From IMG/VR virus record IMGVR_UViG_3300032213_000901, positions 1 to 37,351 of that record: DNA of 37,351 nucleotides. One strand, given 5' to 3'. The notes below the pieces were generated by a model. It saw only the letters and a list, made by a program, of their open reading frames with translations, did not search any database and was not told the origin of the DNA. The number at the start of each line of letters is the position of its first letter. Position 1 is the stretch's first letter. Shown here one piece after another: positions 29,302 through 37,275 of the stretch. A program made the translations under genes and the position numbers. The DNA is from a virus.

Positions 29302-30996
29302 ATGGCAACAACTCTGGCACTGGCGATGCGGGCAAGTATGTCCGCAGGCGGCGTTGTGTCGGGTGCCAACCAGGCCGCCAAGGCCATGGACCGGCTGGGC
29401 GATCAAGCCCGCAAAACGTCTAGTGACCTGTCGCTCATCAAGAACATTGCCATTGGGGCCGTGGTTGCCAAGGGCATCGGCATGGCTGCCGATGCGTTTA
29501 TGTCGGCTGCTCGAGCGGCTGGCAGTTACGCAGCCAGCGTTGCCCAAGGCGTGGATGCCATGAACGACTTGGCACAACGAACAGGCATTGGCGTTGAGTC
29601 GCTGCAAGCGTTGCAAATGGCCGCCAAGCTTTCAGGCATTGATGACGTAACCGGAGCCGTGCAAAAGCTTGGCGTGGAAATAGGCCAAGCAGCAGAAAGT
29701 GGAAAGACCGAAGCGTTTACCAAGCTCGGGCTGGACTTTCAGCAGCTGCAGGCAATGGCACCGGAAGAGCAGTTCCAGGCCATTCAGGCCGCCATTGCTG
29801 CCTTGCCAACACCAGCAGAGCGTGCAGCTGCTGCCGTTTCGATCTTCGGCAGGGCCGGCGTTGAGTTGTTGCCGTTGATGAGTCAGAACCTTGCCGAAGT
29901 TGAAGAGCGTATGCGGCGACTCGGAGCCATTGTTGGCGATGACCAGGTGGAAGCCATCGGCGGCATGAATGACGCGCTAGACATGGTAAGGGCCACCTTT
30001 GACGGCATTATTGGCAACGTGGTTGGCAACCTTGCCCCTGTCGTTGAGTCGCTGGCTAACGACTTGCTGGCGTTCGTGGAAGAGTTCAACAACGTGGGCG
30101 GCGAGGGCGGCGGCATTGCCGACACGATTTCCAACGCCCTTCTAGACGTGGCGGACTACTTCGCGGGCATCTTTGACAACGCCGTGGCACAGTTTGATGG
30201 TTTTGGCGTGACGTTGCAGGAAGTCGGGGCTGTGTTTGAGTTCACTGGCAACGTGTTCACTGCTGTCTCAGAGATTTTGCGGGCAGGTTTCAATCTGTTT
30301 CAGATCGCCGGCAACGTGTTGGCCGTTGGTCTAGGAAAGTTTCTTGAGGGCATCGGCTCGTGGGTATCTGACGACTTGGAGAAGTTCGGCAAAGATTTGG
30401 CAGCAAACGCTGAAAAGCAGGCGCAGCAGAACTATCAAGAGATGGAAGGTGCCGCGTCTAACGCCGGCGCAGCAGCTAGCCGTGCCGTGTTTGGCGGCAA
30501 CTCTTCGCAGAGCGCACCGGAAGGCCCTGTAGGGCGTGCCGTCAATCGTGCCCGAGAGCGAATGAACGACCCAGAAGCTCGCGCTGAGCGTGAGCGTGCT
30601 AGGGCTCAGAAACAACGAGACGATAAGGCTGCGAGAGAGGCTGCAGCTGCGGACGCTAAGGCGAAGAAAGACGCTGAAGACGCACGCAAGCGACAGGAAG
30701 AGGCAGCCAAGAAGGCTGCAGCCCTTGACGAGAAGATGGCCGGGAAGCGCGGCGACATTGGCGACATTCTTTCCGCGCGTGCTGCCGCCCTCGGCGGCAA
30801 GTCCAACGAAGCCTTGAAGGCCAACGACGTTCGCAGCAGCGAGGGTATGGCTCAGTTCTTAGCACTGGCCACCGGCCGCGAAGATCCCGCCATCGCTGAG
30901 TACCGCAAGCAGACTCAAAAGCTTGACGAGATCCGTGGTGAGCTTCGGGCGTTGCAGACTGAGAAAGTCACCATTCTCAACGGGGCCGGTGCCTAA
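29302..30996 (+). CDS. Tail tape measure protein
   Basis: 564 residues, ATG at 29302. Ala-rich helical N-terminus (MDRLGDQARKTSSDLSLIKN), two hydrophobic stretches (IAIGAVVAKGIGMAADAFMS; DGIIGNVVGNLAPVVESLAN) and a long charged coiled coil at about 415-480 (RARAQKQRDDKAAREAAAAD). The tape measure sets tail length; at about 0.15 nm per residue the tail would be near 85 nm, an estimate only. Its stop overlaps the next start (TAATG). Confidence 0.85.
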   Translation: MATTLALAMRASMSAGGVVSGANQAAKAMDRLGDQARKTSSDLSLIKNIAIGAVVAKGIGMAADAFMSAARAAGSYAASVAQGVDAMNDLAQRTGIGVESLQALQMAAKLSGIDDVTGAVQKLGVEIGQAAESGKTEAFTKLGLDFQQLQAMAPEEQFQAIQAAIAALPTPAERAAAAVSIFGRAGVELLPLMSQNLAEVEERMRRLGAIVGDDQVEAIGGMNDALDMVRATFDGIIGNVVGNLAPVVESLANDLLAFVEEFNNVGGEGGGIADTISNALLDVADYFAGIFDNAVAQFDGFGVTLQEVGAVFEFTGNVFTAVSEILRAGFNLFQIAGNVLAVGLGKFLEGIGSWVSDDLEKFGKDLAANAEKQAQQNYQEMEGAASNAGAAASRAVFGGNSSQSAPEGPVGRAVNRARERMNDPEARAERERARAQKQRDDKAAREAAAADAKAKKDAEDARKRQEEAAKKAAALDEKMAGKRGDIGDILSARAAALGGKSNEALKANDVRSSEGMAQFLALATGREDPAIAEYRKQTQKLDEIRGELRALQTEKVTILNGAGA

Positions 30997-31895
30997 TGGC
31001 CGCCATCTCCTTCACCGAGCTCGCCACCGTCGCTGCTTCGCGGAAGTTTGGCGAGCCGCCCACCTTTCAGCGCAAGTTTGTCGTTGAGGTGGACGACCCA
31101 ACGACGAAGCAAACCGACATTGCCAATTACCCTGGCGTGTCGTTTCTGAGTCCACACCCAGAGGCGTCGTACTGCCGGGCGATGAACGTCAGCGTTGCCA
31201 ACTACAACGGCTCTCGCTGGCACTACGAGGTGACGTGGGATTACGAGCTGCCCAAGCAGCAGAACGTAGACCCCAACCCGCTGGCTCGAGCAGACATCTG
31301 GAAGTGGAGCACCGGCGGCCTGCAAGTGCCGGCGCTCTACTACTACGAAGATGATGACACGCTTGCGCCGCTAGTAAACTCTGCTGGCGACTTTTTTGAA
31401 GGGGCTACCGCCGATATTTCGACCTTACAGGCATCTATCAGCGGCAATCGCTCCACGTTTGACTACGGGATGGCCACGAGGGTAACAAACTCCATCAACT
31501 TATCTAACTACCTTGGCGGTGCTGCCTACACATGGAAGTGCTCAGGCATCGCAGCCAACCCGGCCGTCGAGGTGGTAAATGAAGTCGAAATCCGATACTG
31601 GCAAATTGAGGTGACGCTGGAGTATCGCCCTGACGGATGGCCGCTGCAGTTGCCAAACATTGGATACAACTACATTGACCCATTTGAAACCTCCGCAGAC
31701 AAAAAGAAGCGGTGCTGGGTTATTGATGATCAATCTAAGGAACAGGTTCCAGCCAGCAATCCGCAGGCGTTGGCTGACAATGGCGACATGAAAAGAGTCG
31801 GAAGCCTTGAGGACGGTCTGCCAGACATCCTTGTTCGCCGCGTGCATAAGGCCGTGAACTTTCAGCAATATTTTGGAACACCCACACAGCAGTAG
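30996..31895 (+). CDS. Putative distal tail protein
   Basis: 299 residues, beta-rich and aromatic (NGSRWHYEVTWDYELPKQQN; EIRYWQIEVTLEYRPDGWPL). First large gene after the tape measure, where the distal tail or baseplate hub gene lies. I do not recognise a family. Confidence 0.55.
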   Translation: MAAISFTELATVAASRKFGEPPTFQRKFVVEVDDPTTKQTDIANYPGVSFLSPHPEASYCRAMNVSVANYNGSRWHYEVTWDYELPKQQNVDPNPLARADIWKWSTGGLQVPALYYYEDDDTLAPLVNSAGDFFEGATADISTLQASISGNRSTFDYGMATRVTNSINLSNYLGGAAYTWKCSGIAANPAVEVVNEVEIRYWQIEVTLEYRPDGWPLQLPNIGYNYIDPFETSADKKKRCWVIDDQSKEQVPASNPQALADNGDMKRVGSLEDGLPDILVRRVHKAVNFQQYFGTPTQQ

Positions 31896-31903
31896 GAGCA
31901 GCC

Positions 31904-32281
31904 ATGCCAGACTTAACGTGGAACATCAACGCCCAAGTTACCCGTGGCAATCTCAACCAAGCCCTGGTGGCGTCTGGCGTCACCGCCAACTGCAGTGCCA
32001 GCGGCATCAACACGCTGACGCTTACGCCAGGCACGAACGCTGCCGGCACTGTGGCGATCACCACGGCCACGATGAGCAGCGTGGGCCTGTTCTTCGCTCG
32101 TAACCTGTCCACCGTTTCCACGGCAACCGTTTCTTTCGGGCAGCTACACATTGGGGCTCTCGTGCCTTGCGTGTCGCTCAAGGGCGGCGAGGCTGCCGTA
32201 GGGCGGCTGGCGTCTGGCGATTACGCGGCCCAGAGCAATCTTGCCGGCACGCAGCTGGTGATCAGCATCGTTGAGGGCTGA
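31904..32281 (+). CDS. Small tail-region protein
   Basis: 125 residues, AGGAG before the ATG. Beta-rich, Ala/Thr/Ser-rich (TLTLTPGTNAAGTVAITTAT; GLFFARNLSTVSTATVSFGQ), resembling the decoration-type proteins at 17487 and 24278 in composition. Probably a virion component. Confidence 0.55.
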   Translation: MPDLTWNINAQVTRGNLNQALVASGVTANCSASGINTLTLTPGTNAAGTVAITTATMSSVGLFFARNLSTVSTATVSFGQLHIGALVPCVSLKGGEAAVGRLASGDYAAQSNLAGTQLVISIVEG

Positions 32282-32283
32282 CG

Positions 32284-32769
32284 ATGAGTCAGGGTGCGAA
32301 AAACAACTCTGGGCAGGGCTCGCGGCCGACGTTCGTGTCGTTTACGAAAGCGGCGGCGGTACGCATCAACGATGCGGTCCTGACCGTCGAGAAAGGGAAT
32401 CGCACCCATCCGGGGCTCACGTTTGACCATCCGCAGTTTGGCGGCGTCGCCTTGTTTCGCACCGCCACGTTTACCGGCTCGTGGTCTATCGGTGGTGTGA
32501 AGAACGTCACGTACAAGTACATGTCTGGCACGGCAAACGCCACCAACGACTTGATGAATCTGCCCAGTGCTGGCACGCGAAACTGCGTCATTGGGCGAGA
32601 GGGCACCGCCTGGCGGCTGATCAACTGGCAGTGGGACGTGGCATACGCTGCAACGGCGGCAACGCTCACAACCACTTCTCTGCGGTTTGACACGCTTCCG
32701 TTTGCGGCCGTGTCCACGTCTTCTACCGTGACGTTCTCTGTTTCCGTTGCCACGTGCGCCACCGCGTGA
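32284..32769 (+). CDS. Tail-region structural protein
   Basis: 161 residues, two bases after the previous stop. Beta-rich (RTATFTGSWSIGGVKNVTYK; WRLINWQWDVAYAATAATLT), ending in TVTFSVSVATCATA. Likely part of the tail tip or a tail decoration. No family recognised. Confidence 0.55.
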   Translation: MSQGAKNNSGQGSRPTFVSFTKAAAVRINDAVLTVEKGNRTHPGLTFDHPQFGGVALFRTATFTGSWSIGGVKNVTYKYMSGTANATNDLMNLPSAGTRNCVIGREGTAWRLINWQWDVAYAATAATLTTTSLRFDTLPFAAVSTSSTVTFSVSVATCATA

Positions 32770-32776
32770 GGTAGCC

Positions 32777-33370
32777 ATGCCGCTGTACGTGCAAAACGGC
32801 AAGCTACTCCAGAAGTCTGGGGCGTTAGGGACTAGCCAGGGTTGCTGTTGCGGCCAAAACAAAGTTTGTTCGTGTTCGGACCCGTACGGATACGCACCCC
32901 TGACAGTGACGGCTCAGGTAACTCTTGGGGCTTTTCTCAGCGGGAGCACGGGAACCTGCGCCAACACTGACGCAGAAACGCAGGTAAATGGAACGTACGT
33001 GCTGACATACGTCGGGCCAGACGGCTTCGGCACAATCTACTACCGATTGACTCTCTCTAACGGAATGAAGGTTGAATACCGAATCCGATGCACAGTAGAT
33101 GGATTTTCAATTGGGGCTGAACTTGTAATCACGTTTTGCGATTTGAATACGGCGTGTTTTCAAAAACTACAAATATACGCCAACAACGGAACGACACTGT
33201 GCGGCGTGGCGTATGGTTCCACATCGACTATTTCCTACATTCCTGCTGCGCTCGGGTGCTATTTTGACAGCGAGTTATACAACCCTTTCGGCGGGCCGGT
33301 TAGCTGCTTTTCGCCGCCAACTTACCGTGCTTACTTTGCGTGCGAGGGTTTGGTGACTTTTCAATGGTGA
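32777..33370 (+). CDS. Cysteine-rich tail-tip protein
   Basis: 197 residues from the ATG at 32777. Opens with VQNGKLLQKSGALGTSQGCC and a CCCGQNKVCSCSD cluster, then a beta-rich body with scattered Cys (at least 14 in total) and an aromatic end (FACEGLVTFQW). The Cys-rich N-terminus could bind metal or form disulfides in the virion. Probably a receptor-contact or tail-tip protein by position. Confidence 0.55.
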   Translation: MPLYVQNGKLLQKSGALGTSQGCCCGQNKVCSCSDPYGYAPLTVTAQVTLGAFLSGSTGTCANTDAETQVNGTYVLTYVGPDGFGTIYYRLTLSNGMKVEYRIRCTVDGFSIGAELVITFCDLNTACFQKLQIYANNGTTLCGVAYGSTSTISYIPAALGCYFDSELYNPFGGPVSCFSPPTYRAYFACEGLVTFQW

Positions 33371-33627
33371 GCCATTGCACTTTCAACTTGATTGACGGCT
33401 GCGTGAAATGTTGCCGTTGCGGCTTTAAGATTTGCAACGTCAAGCTGCCCGTGCACAGAGAGTGCGATGTGCCGCCCAAGCCGGGCCTGGGTGACATGGT
33501 TAAATCCGGGCTCTCGGCTATCGGCATTACCGAAGAGCGTGTCAGTGCCGCCATCGGACGCCCGTGTGGATGCTCAAAGCGTGCCGAGCAGCTGAATGAA
33601 CTAGGCCGCCGCATCGGCATTGGTTGA
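33364..33627 (+). CDS. Small Cys-rich protein of the tail region
   Basis: 87 residues, ATG overlapping the previous gene by 7 bases (a GTG at 33367 is an alternative). CVKCCRCGFKIC early and PCGCSKRAEQLNELGRRIGI at the end make two Cys clusters around a short helical linker. The closing GCSKRAEQLN pattern is one I have seen in other phage proteins of unknown function. Probably metal-binding. Confidence 0.6.
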   Translation: MVSHCTFNLIDGCVKCCRCGFKICNVKLPVHRECDVPPKPGLGDMVKSGLSAIGITEERVSAAIGRPCGCSKRAEQLNELGRRIGIG

Positions 33628-33662
33628 CGCCCCCGCTACGGTGGAATGCGAAAGGGCGAGCC

Positions 33663-33953
33663 GTGGCAGACGATCACCACGTCACTATTGACGGCAAGCG
33701 TTGGCTGTTGCGTTTCACCAAGTTGAAGGGCGATGCCGCCGGCTGGACGTTCTTCGACAACGCGAGCAAGCCACGCATCTTGATTGACGAGAAACTTCGC
33801 GGCGGTGCTCGGCTCGAGACGATCCTGCACGAGCTGCTCCACGCGAGTCTCGGCCCCAACATTAGCGAAGAGGCGATCACTGAGGCCGCCCGCGTGCAGC
33901 GGCGAGTGCTCACGATGCTCGGGTACAAGGAGGTGAACGATGCCGAAGGGTAG
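33663..33953 (+). CDS. Zincin-like protein (HELLH motif)
   Basis: 96 residues from the GTG at 33663, with AAAGGG about 7 bases upstream; the frame is open back to a TTG at 33624. HELLH (56-60) is a full HExxH zinc-peptidase motif on a helix, followed about 10 residues later by Glu residues (ISEEAITEAAR) that could be the third ligand. Strands precede it, as in minigluzincins. Possibly a small peptidase acting at the envelope or on a phage protein. Confidence 0.6.
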   Translation: MADDHHVTIDGKRWLLRFTKLKGDAAGWTFFDNASKPRILIDEKLRGGARLETILHELLHASLGPNISEEAITEAARVQRRVLTMLGYKEVNDAEG

Positions 33954-34188
33954 CAGTCTCACTGAGTCTGTCGGGGATGCGGTGAGGGCGTGCAAGCCAG
34001 GGAACTGGTGGGACGCACTGCCGAAGGAAACGCAGTCGGAACTTCTTGACATTCGCAAGAGGTTCCAGAACGGCGAGTATCCGGTGAAGCGTCTGACGCT
34101 GGCGCGGATTCTCTCAGACAAATGCCGCGAGCGTGGCATCCACTCGTGCAAGGAAAAAAGGTTTGCCGAATGGCTGTCAAAAAACTAG
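33940..34188 (+). CDS. Small basic hypothetical protein
   Basis: 82 residues, with a strong AAGGAGGT (33927-33934) five bases before the ATG. Helical and basic (KETQSELLDIRKRFQNGEYP; TLARILSDKCRERGIHSCKE), a possible HTH at about 50-75. It overlaps the metallophosphoesterase start by 19 bases. May bind DNA; no family recognised. Confidence 0.6.
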   Translation: MPKGSSLTESVGDAVRACKPGNWWDALPKETQSELLDIRKRFQNGEYPVKRLTLARILSDKCRERGIHSCKEKRFAEWLSKN

Positions 34189-35243
34189 ACATCGCCGTGG
34201 CCGATGCCGTTGCCGATGCTTCTCGGCTAGCAACGGACGCAGAACTAGCACGCCTGCGCTCCGAAGTGGCGACGCTAAAAGGCCGCTACAAGGCGGCACT
34301 CCAAGCCATCGACGCCGCGAATGAACGGGCGAACGCTATCGCAGGGCTCTCAGGCATTAAGCCCGCGAAGCAGCATGCACCAAAGAAGGCGCGTCATGTG
34401 AAGCACGACGCGACGGCGGTGCTCATGCTCTCGGACGTTCACTGCGAAGAGCGTGTGCTGCCAGAGACTGTGAACGGCGAGAACGACTACTCGCTTGACG
34501 TGTGCCAGCTGCGGTTAGGTGAACTCGAGGAGCGATTCATCGCCTGCCTGCAACACGAACGCAACCAGGCAAACATTCGTCGCGTGCTCATCTGGCTCGG
34601 AGGCGACTTCATCACGGGCCACATTCACCCTGACTGCATGGAAGTTGCGGCACTTTCTCCCATGAACGCAACGCGGTGGATCGCTGAGCGACTGCGGGGA
34701 TTAATTGACTCAATCGCCGCAAATGCTGCGGAGGTAATCATTGCAACCAACGCCGGCAACCACGGCCGGAGCACCGAGAAAAACCGCATCGCCACAGAGC
34801 TTGATCACTCGTGGGAGCAGATGATGTATTTCACGCTGGCCCGCGAGGAGGCCAACGCGAACGTCGAATGGCGGATTGCCGAGGGGCATCTGGGCTACGT
34901 GGATCTCGACGGCTTTCTCGTACGCACGACGCACGGCCACAGCATCCGTTTCGCTGGTGGCGTATACGGCTTGGCCTTGCCAGCAAGCAAGGCGATTGCC
35001 AGATGGGACGCAGGCCGCAAAGCAGACCTCACCATCTTTGGCCACTACCACTCCTTCGGTTGGCTGCGCGGTGCTCGCTATGTCGCCAACGGTTCTGTGA
35101 TTGGACACAGCCCATACGCTGAGCGGGTTGCCTCACCGGAGCGACCGTGCCAGGGCATGGCAATCATTGATCACGGCCGAAACGAAGTGACGCGGGCCTA
35201 CCCGTTGTTTTGCGACAGAGACTTGAGAAAGGGAACCAGATGA
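34170..35243 (+). CDS. Calcineurin-like metallophosphoesterase
   Basis: 357 residues from the ATG at 34170. Complete metallophosphoesterase motifs: LSDVHCEE (Asp89, His91), GGDFITG (Asp146), GNHGR (Asn197, His198), HGHS (255-258) and GHYHS (291-295). N-terminal 60 residues are a coiled coil. The family includes Mre11/SbcD nucleases, phosphatases and cyclic-nucleotide phosphodiesterases. The substrate cannot be told from the sequence. It could be the missing nuclease partner of RecT, but it lies far from recT. Confidence 0.82.
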   Translation: MAVKKLDIAVADAVADASRLATDAELARLRSEVATLKGRYKAALQAIDAANERANAIAGLSGIKPAKQHAPKKARHVKHDATAVLMLSDVHCEERVLPETVNGENDYSLDVCQLRLGELEERFIACLQHERNQANIRRVLIWLGGDFITGHIHPDCMEVAALSPMNATRWIAERLRGLIDSIAANAAEVIIATNAGNHGRSTEKNRIATELDHSWEQMMYFTLAREEANANVEWRIAEGHLGYVDLDGFLVRTTHGHSIRFAGGVYGLALPASKAIARWDAGRKADLTIFGHYHSFGWLRGARYVANGSVIGHSPYAERVASPERPCQGMAIIDHGRNEVTRAYPLFCDRDLRKGTR

Positions 35244-35839
35244 CGACCACGATTGAAGACGCCAACGAGTTGCTGCGTGCTGCTGTGCAGATCCGCCGCG
35301 AGGCCCAGGCCGCAGGCAAGCCGCCAGAGGACTGGTACGACGTGTCGCAGGAGGCGACAGAACCTAGGTGCTTTGTCGCAAGTACCGAGGAAACGCAACC
35401 TATGCCCGAAAAAACTTTGGCAGAGGTTTCGTACCAGCAAGATATTCACGAGCACCACCTTCACCGGGCTGGCCTCACGCAGGACGAACTAGACGAGGCC
35501 CTAGAGCGGCTGGCCGGCGACGGCATCACGCACGAGCAGCGGCCCGGCTCGCTGGCGTTCCTTGAACTGCTCGAGGAGGTGCGGCAGCTGCACCTGAGCA
35601 AGAGCCAGGACTACGGGAGCGAGAGCGACCCGCTAGCCAACATCCGCCAGGGCGCTGAGTTCGTGGGCATTGAGCCGTGGCGTGGCTGCATGGTGCGAGT
35701 GGCCGACAAGGTGCAGCGGCTGAAGACGTTCTGCAAGACGGGCCGGCTCGTTCACGAGGGCGTGCGTGACACGCTGCTGGATCTCGCGGCGTATAGCCTG
35801 CTGGCGATCGTGCTTTTCGATGAGGGCAAGAATGCGTAA
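35240..35839 (+). CDS. Phage protein, possibly DUF1599/MazG-like
   Basis: 199 residues, ATGA-coupled. C-terminal half: LELLEEVRQLHLSKSQDYGS, then NIRQGAEFVGIEPWRGCMVR, VADKVQRLKTF and RDTLLDLAAYSLLAIVLFDE. The order of K-x-DYG, a helix with D-K, and a final D-x-x-x-Y helix is like DUF1599/all-alpha nucleotide pyrophosphohydrolase families. The N-terminus is polar and unrelated. Match is tentative. Confidence 0.55.
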   Translation: MTTTIEDANELLRAAVQIRREAQAAGKPPEDWYDVSQEATEPRCFVASTEETQPMPEKTLAEVSYQQDIHEHHLHRAGLTQDELDEALERLAGDGITHEQRPGSLAFLELLEEVRQLHLSKSQDYGSESDPLANIRQGAEFVGIEPWRGCMVRVADKVQRLKTFCKTGRLVHEGVRDTLLDLAAYSLLAIVLFDEGKNA

Positions 35840-35951
35840 CGCTGCCGCGTGGGCCTTATCCATCCTGGCCATCGCTATCGGGCTGCCGGCCCTACTGCTA
35901 ACGCATGTTGCCGAAGTGATAGGGGATTGGGCCGATGACTACATCGACTGA
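35832..35951 (+). CDS. Small single-TM protein (39 aa)
   Basis: 39 residues, ATG at 35832 inside the end of the previous gene. One membrane segment (AAWALSILAIAIGLPALLLT, residues 5-24) and an acidic tail. It overlaps the next gene by 17 bases. Real membrane micro-proteins like this are common near lysis or superinfection genes. Confidence 0.55.
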   Translation: MRNAAAWALSILAIAIGLPALLLTHVAEVIGDWADDYID

Positions 35952-36132
35952 GCCGCTGACCGACGCCTACCTGCTGGAGTGCGAGCAGGCCGCACGTCGG
36001 TTCCAGGGAGCATGGACCGGAACCAGCGGCGATCTTGCGGCCAGGCTGATGCACACGCTGGCCGAGATACGCCGACTCAGGGCCGAGTGGCAATTGCTGG
36101 CGGTGGCTGCGGCCATGAAAGAGAACGCCTAG
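35935..36132 (+). CDS. Small helical hypothetical protein
   Basis: 65 residues, wholly helical (YLLECEQAARRFQGAWTGTS; LMHTLAEIRRLRAEWQLLAV). Last gene of the rightward transcription unit, followed by a strong terminator. No family recognised. Confidence 0.55.
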   Translation: MTTSTEPLTDAYLLECEQAARRFQGAWTGTSGDLAARLMHTLAEIRRLRAEWQLLAVAAAMKENA

Positions 36133-36135
36133 GCC

Positions 36136-36184
36136 AGGGCTTGAGCGGCGCGGGTTTTTACCCTTTCCCCGCGTCGCTCGCCCT
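36136..36184 (+). terminator. Strong terminator hairpin at end of the rightward genes
   Basis: GAGCGGCGCGGG (36143-36154) pairs with CCCGCGTCGCTC (36168-36179; one G-U), and outer AGGGC (36136-36140) with GCCCT (36180-36184). The loop holds T5 and CCC. The stem is very stable; no T-tract follows, so it may work in both directions, being placed between convergent transcription from the late genes and the integrase. Confidence 0.65.
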
Positions 36185-36206
36185 GTGCCTGTCATAAAAA
36201 CGCCGC

Positions 36207-36285
36207 TGCGGAGGCGAGATTTGCACTCGCATCTCCCGATTTTCTCAGGATGCTACTACCGCGCTGGTCATAGGCACCGGGTTTA
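36207..36285 (-). other. tRNA-3'-end-like segment, candidate attP
   Basis: Read on the - strand it ends like a tRNA: a perfect T-arm GCGAG-TGCAAAT-CTCGC (36230 to 36214) followed by CTCCGCA (36213 to 36207) like an acceptor 3' strand. Farther up, AGCGCGGTAGTAGC resembles a D-arm. No matching 5' acceptor strand (TGCGGAG) exists, so it is not a full tRNA. It lies between the integrase end and the terminator, where attP with a copied tRNA 3' end is expected. Confidence 0.4.
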
Positions 36286-36333
36286 CGGACGCCTCAGCAC
36301 AACTTGCACCACTCCGCAGGGCGAAGAAATAGC

Positions 36334-37275
36334 CTACCTTGGCTTTCCAGGCCCAGCGTCGGGCCTGTCTGCCGGCCGCTGCGTGATGTCTGGCAGGTAG
36401 TCCAGGTTGCTTTCTCTGCCCGTGATCTCCTCGTCGTAGTAGTGGGTTTCGGCCATCTCCTCTGACGAATGCCCCAACTGCTTCTTGGCTGACACGCCCG
36501 CTTTTTTGAGGTAACTGGCTGTGGATTTGCGGATGCTGTGGAACGGGTGGTACGGCACGCCAGCTGTGCGACACAGCACACGCAGACTGCCGTAGATCGA
36601 CAGGAACTCACGATCCTCCACCCAAGGCCATACACGCTCGCTAGGAGCCCCTTGCTGCATGGCCAGCATCCTGGCCAGTTCCGGCGTGATCGCCCGCGTA
36701 ATCGTCTCCCTGTGGCCTTTGCGAGTGGCAGCCAAGAACGTCAGCGTGTGCCGCTCAAAGTCCACCTCAGACCACCGGAGTTCGAGCACAGCACCGATGC
36801 GCTCGCCCGTCTGGAACATGGCCAGAATTTTGGTCACCCAATACCAAGCCGCTGGCTTGCCCGCTACGGTGCCTTTCCTGTGCCGGGCGGTATCGACGAG
36901 CCTTGCGAGCTCATCGGCCCTGAAAGCCTTCGGGACGGGCTTAGGGACGCGAGGCCGGGCGTAGTCTGGGAACTCGACCAGTTCGCCGTCAGACCGTTTC
37001 CAGCGTTTCTTGGCCAGCCACGTCCACAAGCTACGCAGGTGGGCGGAATCTTTGGCCAGACTGGCCGGCGAGATTTTCTTCCACTTGCTGTGTTGGGTGG
37101 CCTGCCGCCACCGCAGGAACTTTGCCGCCGTCAGATCGTCAAGATCATCGACTGTGGGCTCGTGCCCGAGGAAGTCTCGGAACCTGTCCAGCGTGCTCAG
37201 GTACATGACCATTGAGCGATCAGAAAGCCCTTTTAGCGGGGCCACCCTATCAACAAACAACTCTCTAAGCGTCAT
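36334..37275 (-). CDS. int: Tyrosine-family integrase
   Basis: 313 residues, start codon complement at 37273-37275, with GGGAGG 6 bases upstream. N-terminal SAM-like DNA-binding domain to about 110, then the catalytic domain with Arg159 (TGERIGAVLELRW), Lys186 (TRKGHRE), HSIR (His246, Arg249), LGHS (His269) and Tyr279/280 as nucleophile. It inserts and removes the phage at an attachment site. The gene is the only one on the - strand and crosses the circular join; its first codons are repeated at 1-47. Confidence 0.93.
   Translation of the reverse strand: MTLRELFVDRVAPLKGLSDRSMVMYLSTLDRFRDFLGHEPTVDDLDDLTAAKFLRWRQATQHSKWKKISPASLAKDSAHLRSLWTWLAKKRWKRSDGELVEFPDYARPRVPKPVPKAFRADELARLVDTARHRKGTVAGKPAAWYWVTKILAMFQTGERIGAVLELRWSEVDFERHTLTFLAATRKGHRETITRAITPELARMLAMQQGAPSERVWPWVEDREFLSIYGSLRVLCRTAGVPYHPFHSIRKSTASYLKKAGVSAKKQLGHSSEEMAETHYYDEEITGRESNLDYLPDITQRPADRPDAGPGKPR

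Noticed and set aside
36207-36285. A complete functional tRNA gene
   Set aside because: No 5' acceptor strand pairs with CTCCGCA, and the anticodon stem-loop does not close with a 7-base loop and T33.
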